A DNA stretch of 64,000 nucleotides from Gymnopus androsaceus JB14 (lineage: Eukaryota > Basidiomycota > Agaricomycetes > Agaricales > Omphalotaceae): positions 1 to 64,000 of the forward strand of contig ML769609.1 of assembly GCA_009733575.1 (NCBI GenBank). The letters are read 5' to 3'. Of the stretch, positions 46,020 to 57,279 are shown piece after piece. Positions within the stretch are counted from its first letter, which is position 1. The number at the start of each line of letters is the position of its first letter. The notes beneath the pieces are model-generated. The model worked only from the letters and a program-made list of their open reading frames with translations. It was not told where the DNA came from and ran no database searches. The translations under genes and the position numbers were made by a program.

Positions 46020-47589
46020 TTATGTAGATCTTTTCGAATGTGAGCGGGTCTTTCGAGACTCATTCGCGGTTAACTCGGTCTGATTTTTAGTATAAGACCT
46101 TGTCTTCCTCGGAGCATCGTGACTTGCTTCCTCATCCTCATCTTCTGACTGGTCAGAATCTCGTTCTACAAAATCTTCACTTAAGTCATTGATGTCAAGA
46201 TCATACTCATCGTCCACGGGTTCCTTTAAGTTAGGAATAGCGTCGAATGCCAAATCTCTACCCACTTCCTCGCTTTCCATCATGTGGTCCAGTTGCCTCG
46301 GTGTGAGGTCAATAAGGTCATGAATGTTCCGCGGGAGTTCAATAGGTTCGTATCGAGCATGATGTGGTAGCACCCTGAAGGCGCCTACTTTCTCTTTTAG
46401 GACTGCTCCATTCATCTCGGCGAGGATATAAGATCCTCCGCGCGTTCGACGAATCACCACGAGTGGTCCTTTATACCTCGGCTGCAGTTTACGATTAAGA
46501 GACTTCTCAATCATAGTGTTCCTTACTTGAACTAGCTGGCCAGGTTTAAAATCGTACTCTTTTATGGTATGACCATATTCCTTCTCGAAACGCCTGAGTT
46601 CTCGGCGTTTGTTTTCATCCACACGAGAGATCATATCACGGATATGAACTCGATGTTTGGCTAGAGCTCTAGCTCGGTAACCCACGAGTTCCTCATCCGT
46701 CAAGATTCTTTCTGGTATTTTCACTAACCAGGTGGATTCAACTATATCGAGAGGTAGCAGAGGTTCCGCGCCTGTTACCATAAAATAAGGTGAACAGCCA
46801 AAACCTCTACGTGTCGTTGCTCTATCAGCAAACAATACTGGTTTTAAGAACCAGAACCACTTGGATAAGTCGTTCGCGGTAGCTTTGACCAAAGATTGCC
46901 TAATGTCAAAGTGGGCGCGTTCGATCTTTCCATTTCCCTGCGAATTATATGGAGAGATGCGCACACCCCGGATTCCATATTTCTTTTCAAGCCATTCCAA
47001 CATGTTCTTCATCTGAGGAGCGTTATCAGTAACGACCTCCTCGGGACACCCCCATCGACAAATAATGTCGTCGAAAAACCATTCTCCCAAAGTTCGGGCA
47101 TTCTCTACTTTCAGAGCTCTTGCCTCGGACCAAGAAGAAAGCGCGCACCGACCGTGTACAATGTATTTGCACCCGTTACTCGGTGTCGACAAGTGGAAAG
47201 TGTCTACATGAATCTTTTGAAACAATGAAGGAGTGTGGGTTAAAGTGGGTGGTATTTTTATCCACTCCAACCTGCGATGTTGGCAAGCTAAGCAAGTTTT
47301 AACAAACCAGTTAACATCTCCATCGAGATCTGGCCACCAGAAACGCTTCCTGATCAATTCTTTAGTTGCGAACACGCCCTTGTGTCCAAGGTGATCGTGA
47401 GCACTATGCATCATGAACATTCGGCGGGTTTTAGGTACAAACAACAAGTGTTGTCCTTCCACTTCTGGATTACGTCGGTACAAGCGTTCTTCATCATCAA
47501 GGAAGAACTTAATAGCTTTCTTTTCAAGTCGGGAGTAATCCCTTATTGAGCTGCTTGGTAGAGTGATTTGGCCTTTATTTTTCAGCCAT
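46020..47589 (-). CDS. retrotransposon integrase region of pol
   Basis: A 487-codon uninterrupted frame (47,483-46,020), extending upstream to about 47,589 through KNKGQITLPSSSIRDYSRL. It shows the HHCC zinc module (HDHLGHKG ... CLACQH), the catalytic core D (HVDTFHL), D (VVTDNAPQM) and E (GNGKIERAHF), then a GPLVVIRRTRGGSYIL-type C-terminal strand domain and an acidic tail with a repeated basic RKTRS motif. All DDE residues are present. A one-base frame change at about 47,590 (KEHG/WLKNKG) separates it from the upstream pol piece (47,590-47,740, NLNGITAEQFAVAIK). Confidence 0.93.
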
Positions 47590-48249
47590 GTTCTTTAGCG
47601 AAGTCTTTACAGTGATCTTCTACATAAGGATGCGCTTCGTTCCACTCTTTCGTGTCCTCGGCTACAACCCATTTCGAGTGATCGACCTTCTCCGCGGGTT
47701 TTATCGCGACAGCGAATTGCTCTGCCGTGATTCCGTTCAAGTTCCAGCACTAGATGTTGCCAGGCTTTTGCAAAAGATTGCAATAATTGTTGTAGCCCAT
47801 TTTGCAAAAGATCCCGATAACTTATAAGACTTATTGGGAATGGCCTCGGGGTGCTGCTGCCGGATTTTCGGCATTGCGGCAGTGTAGTTCTTTTGCCAAA
47901 TATTTGTTGAATGCTTTTCGCACCAATGAAACCATCGATATTGATTCACAAATATTTCTTGAATATGTTTGCTTTATAATATTGCAATAAAAGCCATTAT
48001 TGTTTTGCCAAATATTTGTTAAATCCATTTTGTACTCAAATATTAAAATTAAATTGATTACTTAGGCGCCTATGGTCCTTCCGAGGTTCATTTACCAAAT
48101 ATTTGGTAATAGCCAAAAGAAATCAATTGTCTGGGCACCTACAATCCTTTGTAGATTGATTTGGCAAATATTTGGTATTAAATCAATGTGAAAAAAAACA
48201 GCAGTTAGGTGCTTGTGGGTGGTTGTGGGCGCTTATTTGTGGAAAAACA

Positions 48250-48645
48250 GGTTGATCATGGGTCAATCTCATAAATGCTCAAAAGAAAATATAATCATGG
48301 TCATAAATGCAAAAAAAATGAAAAATAAAAAAATCAGAGCAGTAGTGCACTGACATGATCAATATGCGCTATTACGAAAAAAAAAAATGATCATGTCATG
48401 AATCAAAAATGCTCAAAATAATGAAAATATAATCATGTCATAAATGCACAAAAAAAACTGAAAAATCATAAAAATATCAGAGCAGTAGTGCACTGCACAT
48501 GATCATACTATGGTATGCGCTTATTTACAAATAATCATGATCCAAAAAAAATAATGAAAATATGATCATGTCCATAAATGCAAAAAATAATCAAAATACT
48601 CAGATGGCAGGGTTAGGTGCACTGGCACATGATTCATATTGTTTG
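48250..48645. repeat. subterminal repeats, left half of the long-TIR element
   Basis: About three copies, period about 120-130 bases, of TCATAAATGCAAAAAA...GCAGTAGTGCACTGACATGATC. Inverted relatives form the right-hand array at 50,570-51,330. Confidence 0.75.
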
Positions 48646-49589
48646 GCACTTATAGGTGCTTATTTTTCGAAACAGACAAAAGTTGCTCATTGGGTCCCTA
48701 CATCCCAAAAAAAATGCTGAAAAAGAATGATGGTTTTGCTGTAAAGCAGGGCCTCAGGGGAGCAATAAACAGGTACATCATCCAGATTCTCGCAAGGTAT
48801 ACCTCTTGAATAAGAATGACAAATTTCATTTTTTGAAAAGTTCAATTTTTCAAAGACTCTGGATTGGGCAAGTAAAATGCAATTTCTGAGGACATTTTCA
48901 ACCCAAATAAGGAAATTCTGGTATGAGTCAGGTAACAATGAAGGGCGCTACCAATTTAGTATTTCTACTGACCGTGGGAATTTTCTTGGTTCATTACAAT
49001 TTATTGAACTTGGCTATGAGTATTCCAGGTACTGCACTTCTATGTACAGAGGTGACGGTCACGGTCATGGAGGCCTCATTGTGTCACCTATTTACCGTGA
49101 TGTCACAGTCAAATTTAGCCCTCATTGCCTAACTTTCAACCATGACACACCTAAAATCAATCAAATAAATAAAATAAAATAAAATACATCACATATGTCA
49201 TGGCTACAACTGGGTCTGTCACCTAAGTTTGGACCGTGAGTACACGTGATCATTGTGTCTTTATCCAGCATACCAACACATTGATATGCACCCCACTTTT
49301 GGGTGCTTATTAAGTACATCATTGGGTTTCTTAATCCCCAAAAAGCCATCAAAATTGCATAAAGTTTCAGGAAATGAGTTTACACACACAACGGTATTCA
49401 GTTTTAGTAAGAATGAATATGATGTCATATCACAAAAATTTCGAGTTTTTTTTGGTTGATGATGTCATTATTGGTTTGTATAGGTGCCTAAGCACTGAAG
49501 GTTCTATATGGGATTCTGTGAATCAACTGTCACCTGGTGGTTGGGTCAAGGAGAAACTGTAAACCATTACCCAGAGAAACTCATACCAA

Positions 49590-50015
49590 GTTAACTCCAA
49601 GTTCACTACTATAGTAGTACTGATAACTCGGAGTTACTGGTACTAGCTATTAGTACTAGTAATTAATACTAGTAGTAACTCTGAGTATACTACTACCACT
49701 ATACTAGCACTAATAACTCGGAGTTACCACTGTACTAGTACTAATAACTCGGAATTACCGGTACTAGCTATTAGTACTAGTAATTAATACTAATGGTAAC
49801 TCTGAGTTACAACAATACTAGTACTAATAACTCGGAGTTACTGGTACTAGCTATTAGTACTAGTAATTAATACTATTAGTAACTCAGAGCTACCACTACT
49901 AGTACTAGTATTGTAGTAACTTGGAGTTACTAGCATACTAGTACTAATAACTTGGAGTTACTGTAGGACAAGTAACTAGTAGTAGTAACTCAGAGCTACT
50001 ACTGCTAGTTATCTA
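49590..50015. repeat. ACTAGTACTAATAACTCGGAGTTAC satellite
   Basis: Six or more imperfect copies of a unit with TACTAGTACTAATAACTCGG, its complement (CCGAGTTATTAGTACTAGTA) interleaved, so the array is largely self-complementary. It sits in the centre of the long-TIR element. Confidence 0.85.
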
Positions 50016-50569
50016 TTTAACATTAGTACTATAAATGCTAGGGTGAAGGTGGGCTTATGCTGGTGCATGGTAGTTACTCATCCAGTGTCAAAGTAATCAG
50101 CACAAATGATATAATATGATTTAGCAGCCAAGGCTGTGCATACATAGTGCTGTAGCATAAACATGTTAATAACATGGAAAGTAGAATATCTAATATAGTT
50201 CAATTGTCTGTATAATCAGGGTTATGAGATTTAAATTTCTTATGTAGGATCAGGCACAGAATTCTGAAAACATGAACTTGGCATTCATTTCATTAACTAA
50301 TACTAATAGCTAAGTAGATATATCTATAAATTAGATACTAGTGTACCTAAACCTCCTAATATTCTTAGTATCTCAACATTGTTTAAGGATTCATGGGGCC
50401 CAATAATCTTTTCTTCTGAAAATAATTGCCCATAAGCACCCAGCAATATATGCAGTGGATGACAAAATTGATATGACCTCTGTGACCTACTGAATGGGCT
50501 ACTGAATAGCCCACTGAATTAGGGGGTGACATCAATTTTGTTGTCTGCACTATGTATAAATCAATTACT

Positions 50570-51335
50570 AGTTCATGCTAACCCCACCCTTGAATATTTT
50601 TAGGATTTTGCATGAATTCTTCATGAATTTTTATGGATTTATGGAATGTAATGATTGACTGTTTTTCAGAAAATAAATGCCTATAAGTGCCCAACAATAT
50701 GAATCATGTGCTAGTGTACCTAGCCCCACCCCTGAATATTTTCAGCATTTTTTTGTGATTTATGGGACCCAATGATCATTTTTTATGGAAAATAAGCACC
50801 CATAAGTGCCCAACAATATGGATCATGTGCCAGTGCACCTAACCATGCCCCCTGAGTATTTATTATTATTTTGCAGTATTTTTTCGGCATTTATGGGACC
50901 CCATGATCAACATATTTTTATTATTTTTGAGTGTTTTTTGGGGATTTATGGGACCCCATGATCAACCTTTTTTTTTTTTGTAGAATAAGCACCCATAAGC
51001 ACCCAACAATAAGAATCATGTGCCAGTGCACCTTACCCTGCCCCCTGAAAATTTTTTGTTATTTCTCAGTATTTTTTTGGCATTTATGGGACCCCATGAT
51101 CAACATATTTTCATTATTTTGAGTATTTTTTGGGGATTTATGGGACCCCATGATCAACTTTTTTTTTTTCGTAAAATAAGCGCCCAATAGTATGGATCAT
51201 GTGCCAGTGCACCTAACCCTGCCTCCTGAATATTTTTATTATTTTTCAGTTTTTTTTTGGCATTTATGAGGCCCATGATTAATATATTTTCATTATTTTG
51301 AGCATTTTATGGAGGTTGACCCCATGATCAACCCT
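50570..51335. repeat. subterminal tandem repeats, right half of the long-TIR element
   Basis: Five units starting near 50,578, 50,710, 50,838, 51,030 and 51,211, each with CCTAACCCTGCCCCCTGAAT, GGCATTTATGGGACCCCATG and ATAAGCACCCATAAG. They mirror the left array. Confidence 0.8.
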
Positions 51336-51818
51336 GTTTTTTCCACAAAATAAGCGCCCACAACCACCCACAAGCACCTAACTGCTGTTTTTTTTCACAT
51401 TGATTTAATACCAAATATTTGCCAAATCAATCTACAAAGGATTGTAGGTGCCCAGACAATTGATTTCTTTTGGCTATTACCAAATATTTGGTAAATGAAC
51501 CTCGGAAGGACCATAGGCGCCTAAGTAATCAATTTAATTTTAATATTTGAGTACAAAATGGATTTAACAAATATTTGGCAAAACAATAATGGCTTTTATT
51601 GCAATATTATAAAGCAAACATATTCAAGAAATATTTTGTGAATCAATATCGCTGATTTCATTGGTGCGAAAAGCATTTAACAAATATTTGGCAAAAGAAC
51701 TACACTGCCGCAATGCCGAAAATCCGGCAGCAGCACCCCGAGGCCATTCCCAATAAGTCTTATAAGTTATCGGGATCTTTTGCAAAATGGGCTACGACAC
51801 TTATCGTGATTTTTTGCA

Positions 51819-53749
51819 TTAAGCTGGCAGAATCAGCTGGTTCCAGATCCGTTCTCTATCCAAATGGCATTGCTTCTCTTTGTCCAGTGCGAGTTGGATA
51901 TCATCTTCTAAGTTGTCACTAGACCCAGCTCTATCAAGATCGTATTCCGTGTCGAGGAGGAAGCCTCCGCGGGTATCAATTTCGTCTTTAAACTCCTCGA
52001 TGTCCAGGGGCCATTCAGTTTCACCCTTACACATGAAGAAGGGCACAGGTTCACCATCATCCTCGTCAGCGAAATTGTCCTCATTAGGAGGTTGTCTTTT
52101 CAACATTTTTCCTCCATAGGCTCGGTGAGATAAACCATTGGCAAGATCATTTTCTTTCCCTTTAACATGGACTACATTGAAATGGTACTTGCATATTTCC
52201 TCGATCCAGCGATTAATGGTAGCATTGGGTCCACAGCTCAGGTTGTCTAGCATACCCTTGATGTATTTAGCATCTGTACAAACTGTTAACCACCTGCACC
52301 CATAGAGTTGATAGTAGCTCGCTTGTAAAGCAATCCTTAATCCGTATAGTTCATGTTTAGACTGCGAAAAACGAGCTTCTCTTTCATTGAGAGTGCTTGA
52401 CCCAAAGTAACAGAAGTAGACTTTTGTCTCATCATTAGGGTCAACTTGATAGATGTACCATCCGACTGCCATGTACGACGTGTCCACTACGAGATAAACA
52501 TCCCAATCATAGTTAATAGGTCTTAAACACAGAGCATTTTTGATACCTTCTTTTATGAGGTCCATTGCCATATCGTGTTCAATTCCCCATTCCCATGGAT
52601 TGTTTCCAGTTAGTCGCGTCAAAGGTGCTGCTAGTTTAGCAAAATTCTTTATGAACATGCGTAGCTGACTTGCAGTTCCAAGGAACGCCCTAACATCAGA
52701 TTTGCTTTTGCATCTCGGCCACATTAGAATAGTCTCGACCTGACTCTCCTTGGGAAATCTTCCCTCGTAAGAGCATCTGTGATCTAACTAACAGTTGTTT
52801 CTTTACAGCACAAAAATGCTTTTGGTCCAGAAAAGGTTCCACCAACGTATTTGAACCTTTGGATAATCCTATTTACGTTCAAAGCATGTTCCCAAACAAA
52901 CCGTCAAATCTTTGGATTCTCTGGTATAGTCTCATAGCCACCTCCTGGTAATTCATACCTAGTAGCCGGACCTCGAATAGGAACGTCATCGAGATATGGT
53001 CTGGTAACTCCAGTCACAATCTTGTCTCGGTATATATAAGTCATGTTGTCATGGAAGATGGGTACAGAAATTGTCCAACCCATTGGTAGTTTTACCAATC
53101 GGTACGTTCCGAAAGGTGTCTGGAACGCAGTGTAGTCTCATGACAACATGTGCAAATCCCGTTCATCATAACCAACAAACATGTCTAAGGTACCACCACA
53201 TGCTCTTCCTGCAAAAGGTCTTGCGATGTCCGTGGTGGCTGGGGGCACTCCTGAAAATTGGATTGTGATTTTGTTAAGATGTTCGAGACTGTGTACAATT
53301 CGTAAACTTTTCCCGTCCTTATTAGTGACACAAAACCACTTGGTCTGATAAGACGATGTCATAGGCTCATATAACCCCGCATCAATCTTGTCTTTGAGAA
53401 TACAACACACTTCTTCGAAAATCCCTGGTGGAATCAGAATGTTTTTCTTGAACTAGGGTTCATGAGGGATTACAGGCATTTTAACCGGTGGAAAGTACTC
53501 GTGTTTTAACGATCCTCCTTCCTCGGCACACCATGCAAAACCTGACTCCTGATCCATCATTATATTGTGGAACAAGGCTAACTCCTCTTCACAGAGGAAT
53601 CCCTTGTTATGATTTTTGTCAAAAATTTCCTTCCTTTCCTGCGTGAACCTTCCAGTGGGAACAAATGATCGAGGATGAGTAGGAAGCTCCGGTAAATCCT
53701 TAAGTGGATCTCCTTTGATATCCCTTTGCACTCTATATTCCTCGGGCAA
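51819..53749 (-). pseudogene. retrotransposon reverse transcriptase and RNase H, broken
   Basis: Minus-strand pol. The RT part shows LRIVHSLEHLNKITIQFSG, FQTPFGTYRLVKLPMGWT and the catalytic PYLDDVPIRGP (a YxDD motif, about 52,990), then RFVWEH. RNase H (52,724-51,819) has its D (LVVDTSYMAVGWYIYQ), E (RFSQSKHELYGL) and D (VCTDAKYIKGML) in place and ends KGKENDLANGLSHR plus an acidic tail. Stops at about 53,458, 53,138 and 52,904 and a frame break near 52,790 destroy the frame. The order and motif wording are typical of basidiomycete Ty3-type elements. The 3' end is cut by the long-TIR insertion at about 51,820. Confidence 0.92.
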
Positions 53750-53772
53750 TTCAGTTTTAACTGGTCAGACTT

Positions 53773-54730
53773 TTATCGCAACAGGTTTATATTTTCTTGC
53801 CCCAAAGACTCGGAACACATTATAGTGCTTATTTCTTTTTCGTCCTTTGGGACTTTGAAGTAATGTGGCCTCGGTTGTGAGGGTTTCCATTCTTCAGTGG
53901 ATTGTTCTCTCTTCTTTGCCAAGAGAACTCGCTTAAAGGTACGCATTGAGTTAGGCTTTGGTTGATATGTTTTAGTGCCATCATACGCCTTTTTCGGGTT
54001 TGACTCGTCAGATACAGGAGTATGTCTAGTGTCTGGTTTTGAGAGCTCTTTCTCCTCGACATGAAAGCTTTCCTTCAAGGCCTCACCTTTGTTGGCAAAT
54101 GCTTCAAACTCCTGAGGGGTCATTTTAATAGACTGACTCTCAGGGGTTGGTAAACCTTCCCTCCATTCACTATAAAATACCCAATGTCGAGTTTAGTTCC
54201 CCATTTGCACTCATCATGTTAATGACAATGTCAGGGTCCCAAGAGACTCCACATCCTACTGCTATACGCTTCTTCATTGAAATGATTTGCGAGCCGGGAT
54301 CCAGTACTCCTTCAACATCTTCTTTCGAGCCATTCACCTTAGGGTAAATAACTCTAAGACTGTTTGATTGACGAGCGACAATTGTTATCTTTTGTTGAGG
54401 ATCATTCTCTGGTAAATCTTGCTTAAACATTTCAACGACATCGCAATGAACATAGGATCCTTTTGCTAAACTGCCTTCATCCTCTTCTAAGACTTCAATT
54501 TCACCCAGAGCCATATCAGTAATTTCGATCCACTGGGCTGCTAGAGACATAGTTGCATCGGGCAGATCAGTGATCCTATCCTTCCTCAATGAAACATCAT
54601 CTGGGTTGGGTACTTCGTAAAGGAACTGACTGGCTTTCTGAATCGGAACTCGAGAATTGCAGTTCTTCCTAATCATCAGCTTTTTCAACTGAGGAGAGAG
54701 TTCAAACATCTCGCCAGTCGTGACTGAGAT
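53773..54730 (-). pseudogene. retrotransposon protease and linker, broken
   Basis: The frame 54,709-54,170 contains the aspartic protease motif VEGVLDPGSQIISM (DPGS where D-S/T-G is usual) followed by the ILG-like end LNSTLGIL. A second frame (54,123-53,773) carries the basic protease-RT linker (MTPQEFEAFANKGEALKESF). A frame break near 54,150 separates them. Confidence 0.8.
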
Positions 54731-54774
54731 TGGGTTGAAAAAATACGATCAGCAACCTCCTCGACCAAACCAGG

Positions 54775-57183
54775 TCAGTAATTAGGGCTCTGCAGCTTAT
54801 ATGCTGGGCCGTCATTTTTCTTTAAGGTTTGATTCGGTGGTTTACTGGGATTCGTACTTTGTCGCGGGGCAGGGAGCACACCTTTAGGTAAGTCCCTCGG
54901 AATAGGAGTAACTGTAAGTGGTTTTATACTGTCGAAGGGTCTAGTAGCTGGTTGCGCAGCCTTTTCAACTTGTTCCTTTGATGGTACCGCGGTGCCAGGT
55001 GTTGAAACCTCTGCCTCGCTTTCATCTTCAGAGTCACTTGGAAGAAGTCTCGAAGCGTACTTGCTTCGGTGCCACTTTGTCTTTTCTTTTCCCGTTGCCT
55101 CACTTGATTTTTCCTTAGCATCAAGATTGAAAGGCTTGTATACCTCTCGATTAAAATTTTTGGGTTTTGGAATAACAACTTCCATTTTACGAGATGTGGG
55201 TTTTATTTGCGTAGTCGTGCCCTCCGGTTTCTTACCCATCCTACTAGGTTTTTCCCGTTCGGTGGAAACCTTCATCGAGCTTAGTAGTTTTTGACCAAGC
55301 GTCAGCTGCATCTTTCCCAATCATTTTATCATTCTCTTCACTCTCGGATTTGTTCAGGAAGAAATTAAACAGGTGCTTACTGAAGGCGTCCAGGTTAACG
55401 CCTTGAGAACCTTCAGCAGGCTCCTGATAAAATACTTCCTTGGGAAGCGGATTGTCTGGTTCTTCAAAGAAGTAACTAGACTGGTCTTCGACCATCCACC
55501 CTCTCTGTCTGGCGATTTGAAGGACTTTGTCCTTCCGCGACATTTCGTCGTCGTCCCGAGGCATATATCCTCCATCCTTGAGCATCATCTGATTCGTGCC
55601 ATCTTTCATGACTAGAATTCCCTTGGACTTTAGATCTTCAATGCTCGGACACGTCCTGACTCCATGCCCCTTTTCTCGACAGAAGTAACACATCATGTCT
55701 CCAATAGCCGTAGACTTAGCCGGAGTAAACGATGATGGTTTGCTAGTTGGCCGCGGTAAGTAAGAGCTAGACGAGGATTGCTGTGGGTAGGAGGGCGCCC
55801 GTGATGAACTGGGTGCTCCTCTAGCTATCGACTCGACGCTATTTTTTAACGCTGCCAGAGATTGCTCGATCGCGGAGAGCTTTTGATCATGGTGTTTTAT
55901 TTCCACGTCGTGACGATCCTTCGAAAGAGAGACTTTCCTCCCCCATTCATCGTCAGGTTCTCCTTTGACCTTTGCATTCCCTGTGACTACGTCAGGGTTG
56001 TACACCGTGGCCGCGACAGCAGGTTCGCTTGTCGAGATCAACGACGTAGAATAACCCTTCCACAATCTTGCTTGTTTCTCTGGCAGATTCAATGATTTCC
56101 TTCAAAGTGAAAGGATCATCTTCTCTTCGATCAACCTTATTCTTCGGATCTACTTCAGCTTTGTCGAGAATAGTATTCACGAAAGAACCATCGAACGCCG
56201 TGAGGAACCATCGTACTGCCTCGTTATTCGAGAGTACAGGCTGAGGTCCACTCATGAGTTTATTTGCTTCGATACTGAAAGCCCTTATGAACTTCTGGAT
56301 CTTCTGCAACTCGTTCCTATATATGGTTCCAACACTCTTTACTAACTTCTCGATTCTCTGTTTCGATCCTATTTCTTCACTCGCAGTCTCAGGGTAGCCT
56401 TTCTTCAACATTTGTTGGAAGTCTTCCCATGTAGTCGTTGCACTAGTCACGATCGGATTGTCCTTCCATTCGAGCTGTGTCGCGTATGACATCCAACTCA
56501 CAGCAAGGAACTTTTTAGCAGTATCCTCCGTGATTTTATTCAACGCAAAGAGTGCTTCACAAGCGGCTAGCCATGCCAACAAATTCTCGGGTTTATCACC
56601 GTTGAACTCGGGCGGGGCCTTTTTATGAATACTTGGGAGCTTGTCATTTTGAAGTTCAAGCACGGCTCCCGGCGTGAGCTGAACTTTAATGTTACTGATT
56701 GTCGTAGGTATAGACATTCTTGTAGCTTGAGGGGTTTGAGTTTGTCTTTGTGGGACTTGCTCGGTGGGTCTTGTCTCGATGATAGGTGTCTGAAACTCTT
56801 CGTCGTCTGACGATTCGTCTGATAATCTATTCCGAGATGAATTCCCTTTTGGTGAACGCGGGGCTCGACTCGTAGATGATTCTGCTCGGCTAGCAAGAAC
56901 TTCCTCTATAGTCACTAAGGATGGGCTGTTACGCTCTTCCTCGGGTACAGGTGAAGGTCTAGTTGACGGCAAAGTTCTAGTTGAACGAGGAGCTCGCGGT
57001 GCTACTCTCGCTGTAGTTCTGTCCTCGGGCGTCTGCGGATAGGGTGGCTGTGGGTACAAAGGTACCTTTGGCTTCCTTTTCAGTAGCGCGTCGGGATTTT
57101 CTATCGGCGGTAGTGGCTGTTCGCTGGAGTTGCGTGTACTTCTACCAGCTGGTGGATTATGCGATGAGCCAGAAATTTTGACT
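54775..57183 (-). pseudogene. retrotransposon gag, frameshifted
   Basis: Starts upstream of MYPQPPYPQTPED (57,059). A low-complexity Pro/Thr/Arg region is followed by a capsid-like domain (PPEFNGDKPENLLAWLAACE, TAKKFLAVSWMSYATQLEW, FIRAFSIEANKLM). After a one-base frame break at about 56,060 comes a zinc knuckle, CYFCREKGHGVRTC (C-x2-C-x4-H-x4-C, about 55,690-55,650). A second frame break near 55,260 leads to a basic Lys/Pro-rich tail. The domain order is the usual gag of Ty3-type elements. Confidence 0.88.
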
Positions 57184-57259
57184 GCAACGGCGAATCCTTT
57201 TTAGCGCACTGACTGAAAACAGTTACTTGTGCTTAATAATTTTTCAATCAAAAGTAGCT

Positions 57260-57277
57260 CCCTCGCGGTGGGCTCCA
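57260..57277 (-). promoter_or_regulatory. primer-binding site
   Basis: The minus strand reads TGGAGCCCACCGCGAGGG two bases after the 5' LTR ends. TGG pairs with a tRNA CCA end. The tRNA identity was not determined. Confidence 0.75.
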
Positions 57278-57279
57278 GA

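Larger units (their letters stand above)
47752..51825. mobile_element. 4.1-kb long-TIR DNA element inserted in pol
   Basis: The left arm (about 47,752-48,275) and right arm (about 51,310-51,825) are near-perfect inverted copies of about 500 bases. They share TAGCCCATTTTGCAAAAG, CCGGATTTTCGGCATTGCGG, CAAATATTTG palindromes and TTAGGCGCCTATGGTCCTTC. RNase H sequence stops on its right and pol resumes on its left, so it splits the retrotransposon. TTCCAG lies near both outer edges (47,739 and 51,840) and may be part of the target site, but exact termini are uncertain. The body is AT-rich with no recognised transposase, so it is non-autonomous and of unassigned superfamily. Confidence 0.9.

Noticed and set aside
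46020..47483. Plus-strand ORFs at 46,896-47,302
   Set aside because: They are antisense shadows of the integrase, whose motifs are complete on the minus strand.
47588..48028. ORFs at the left edge of the long-TIR element and their mirror at 51,713-51,922
   Set aside because: The same sequence is open in both inverted arms because it is the terminal repeat, not a gene.
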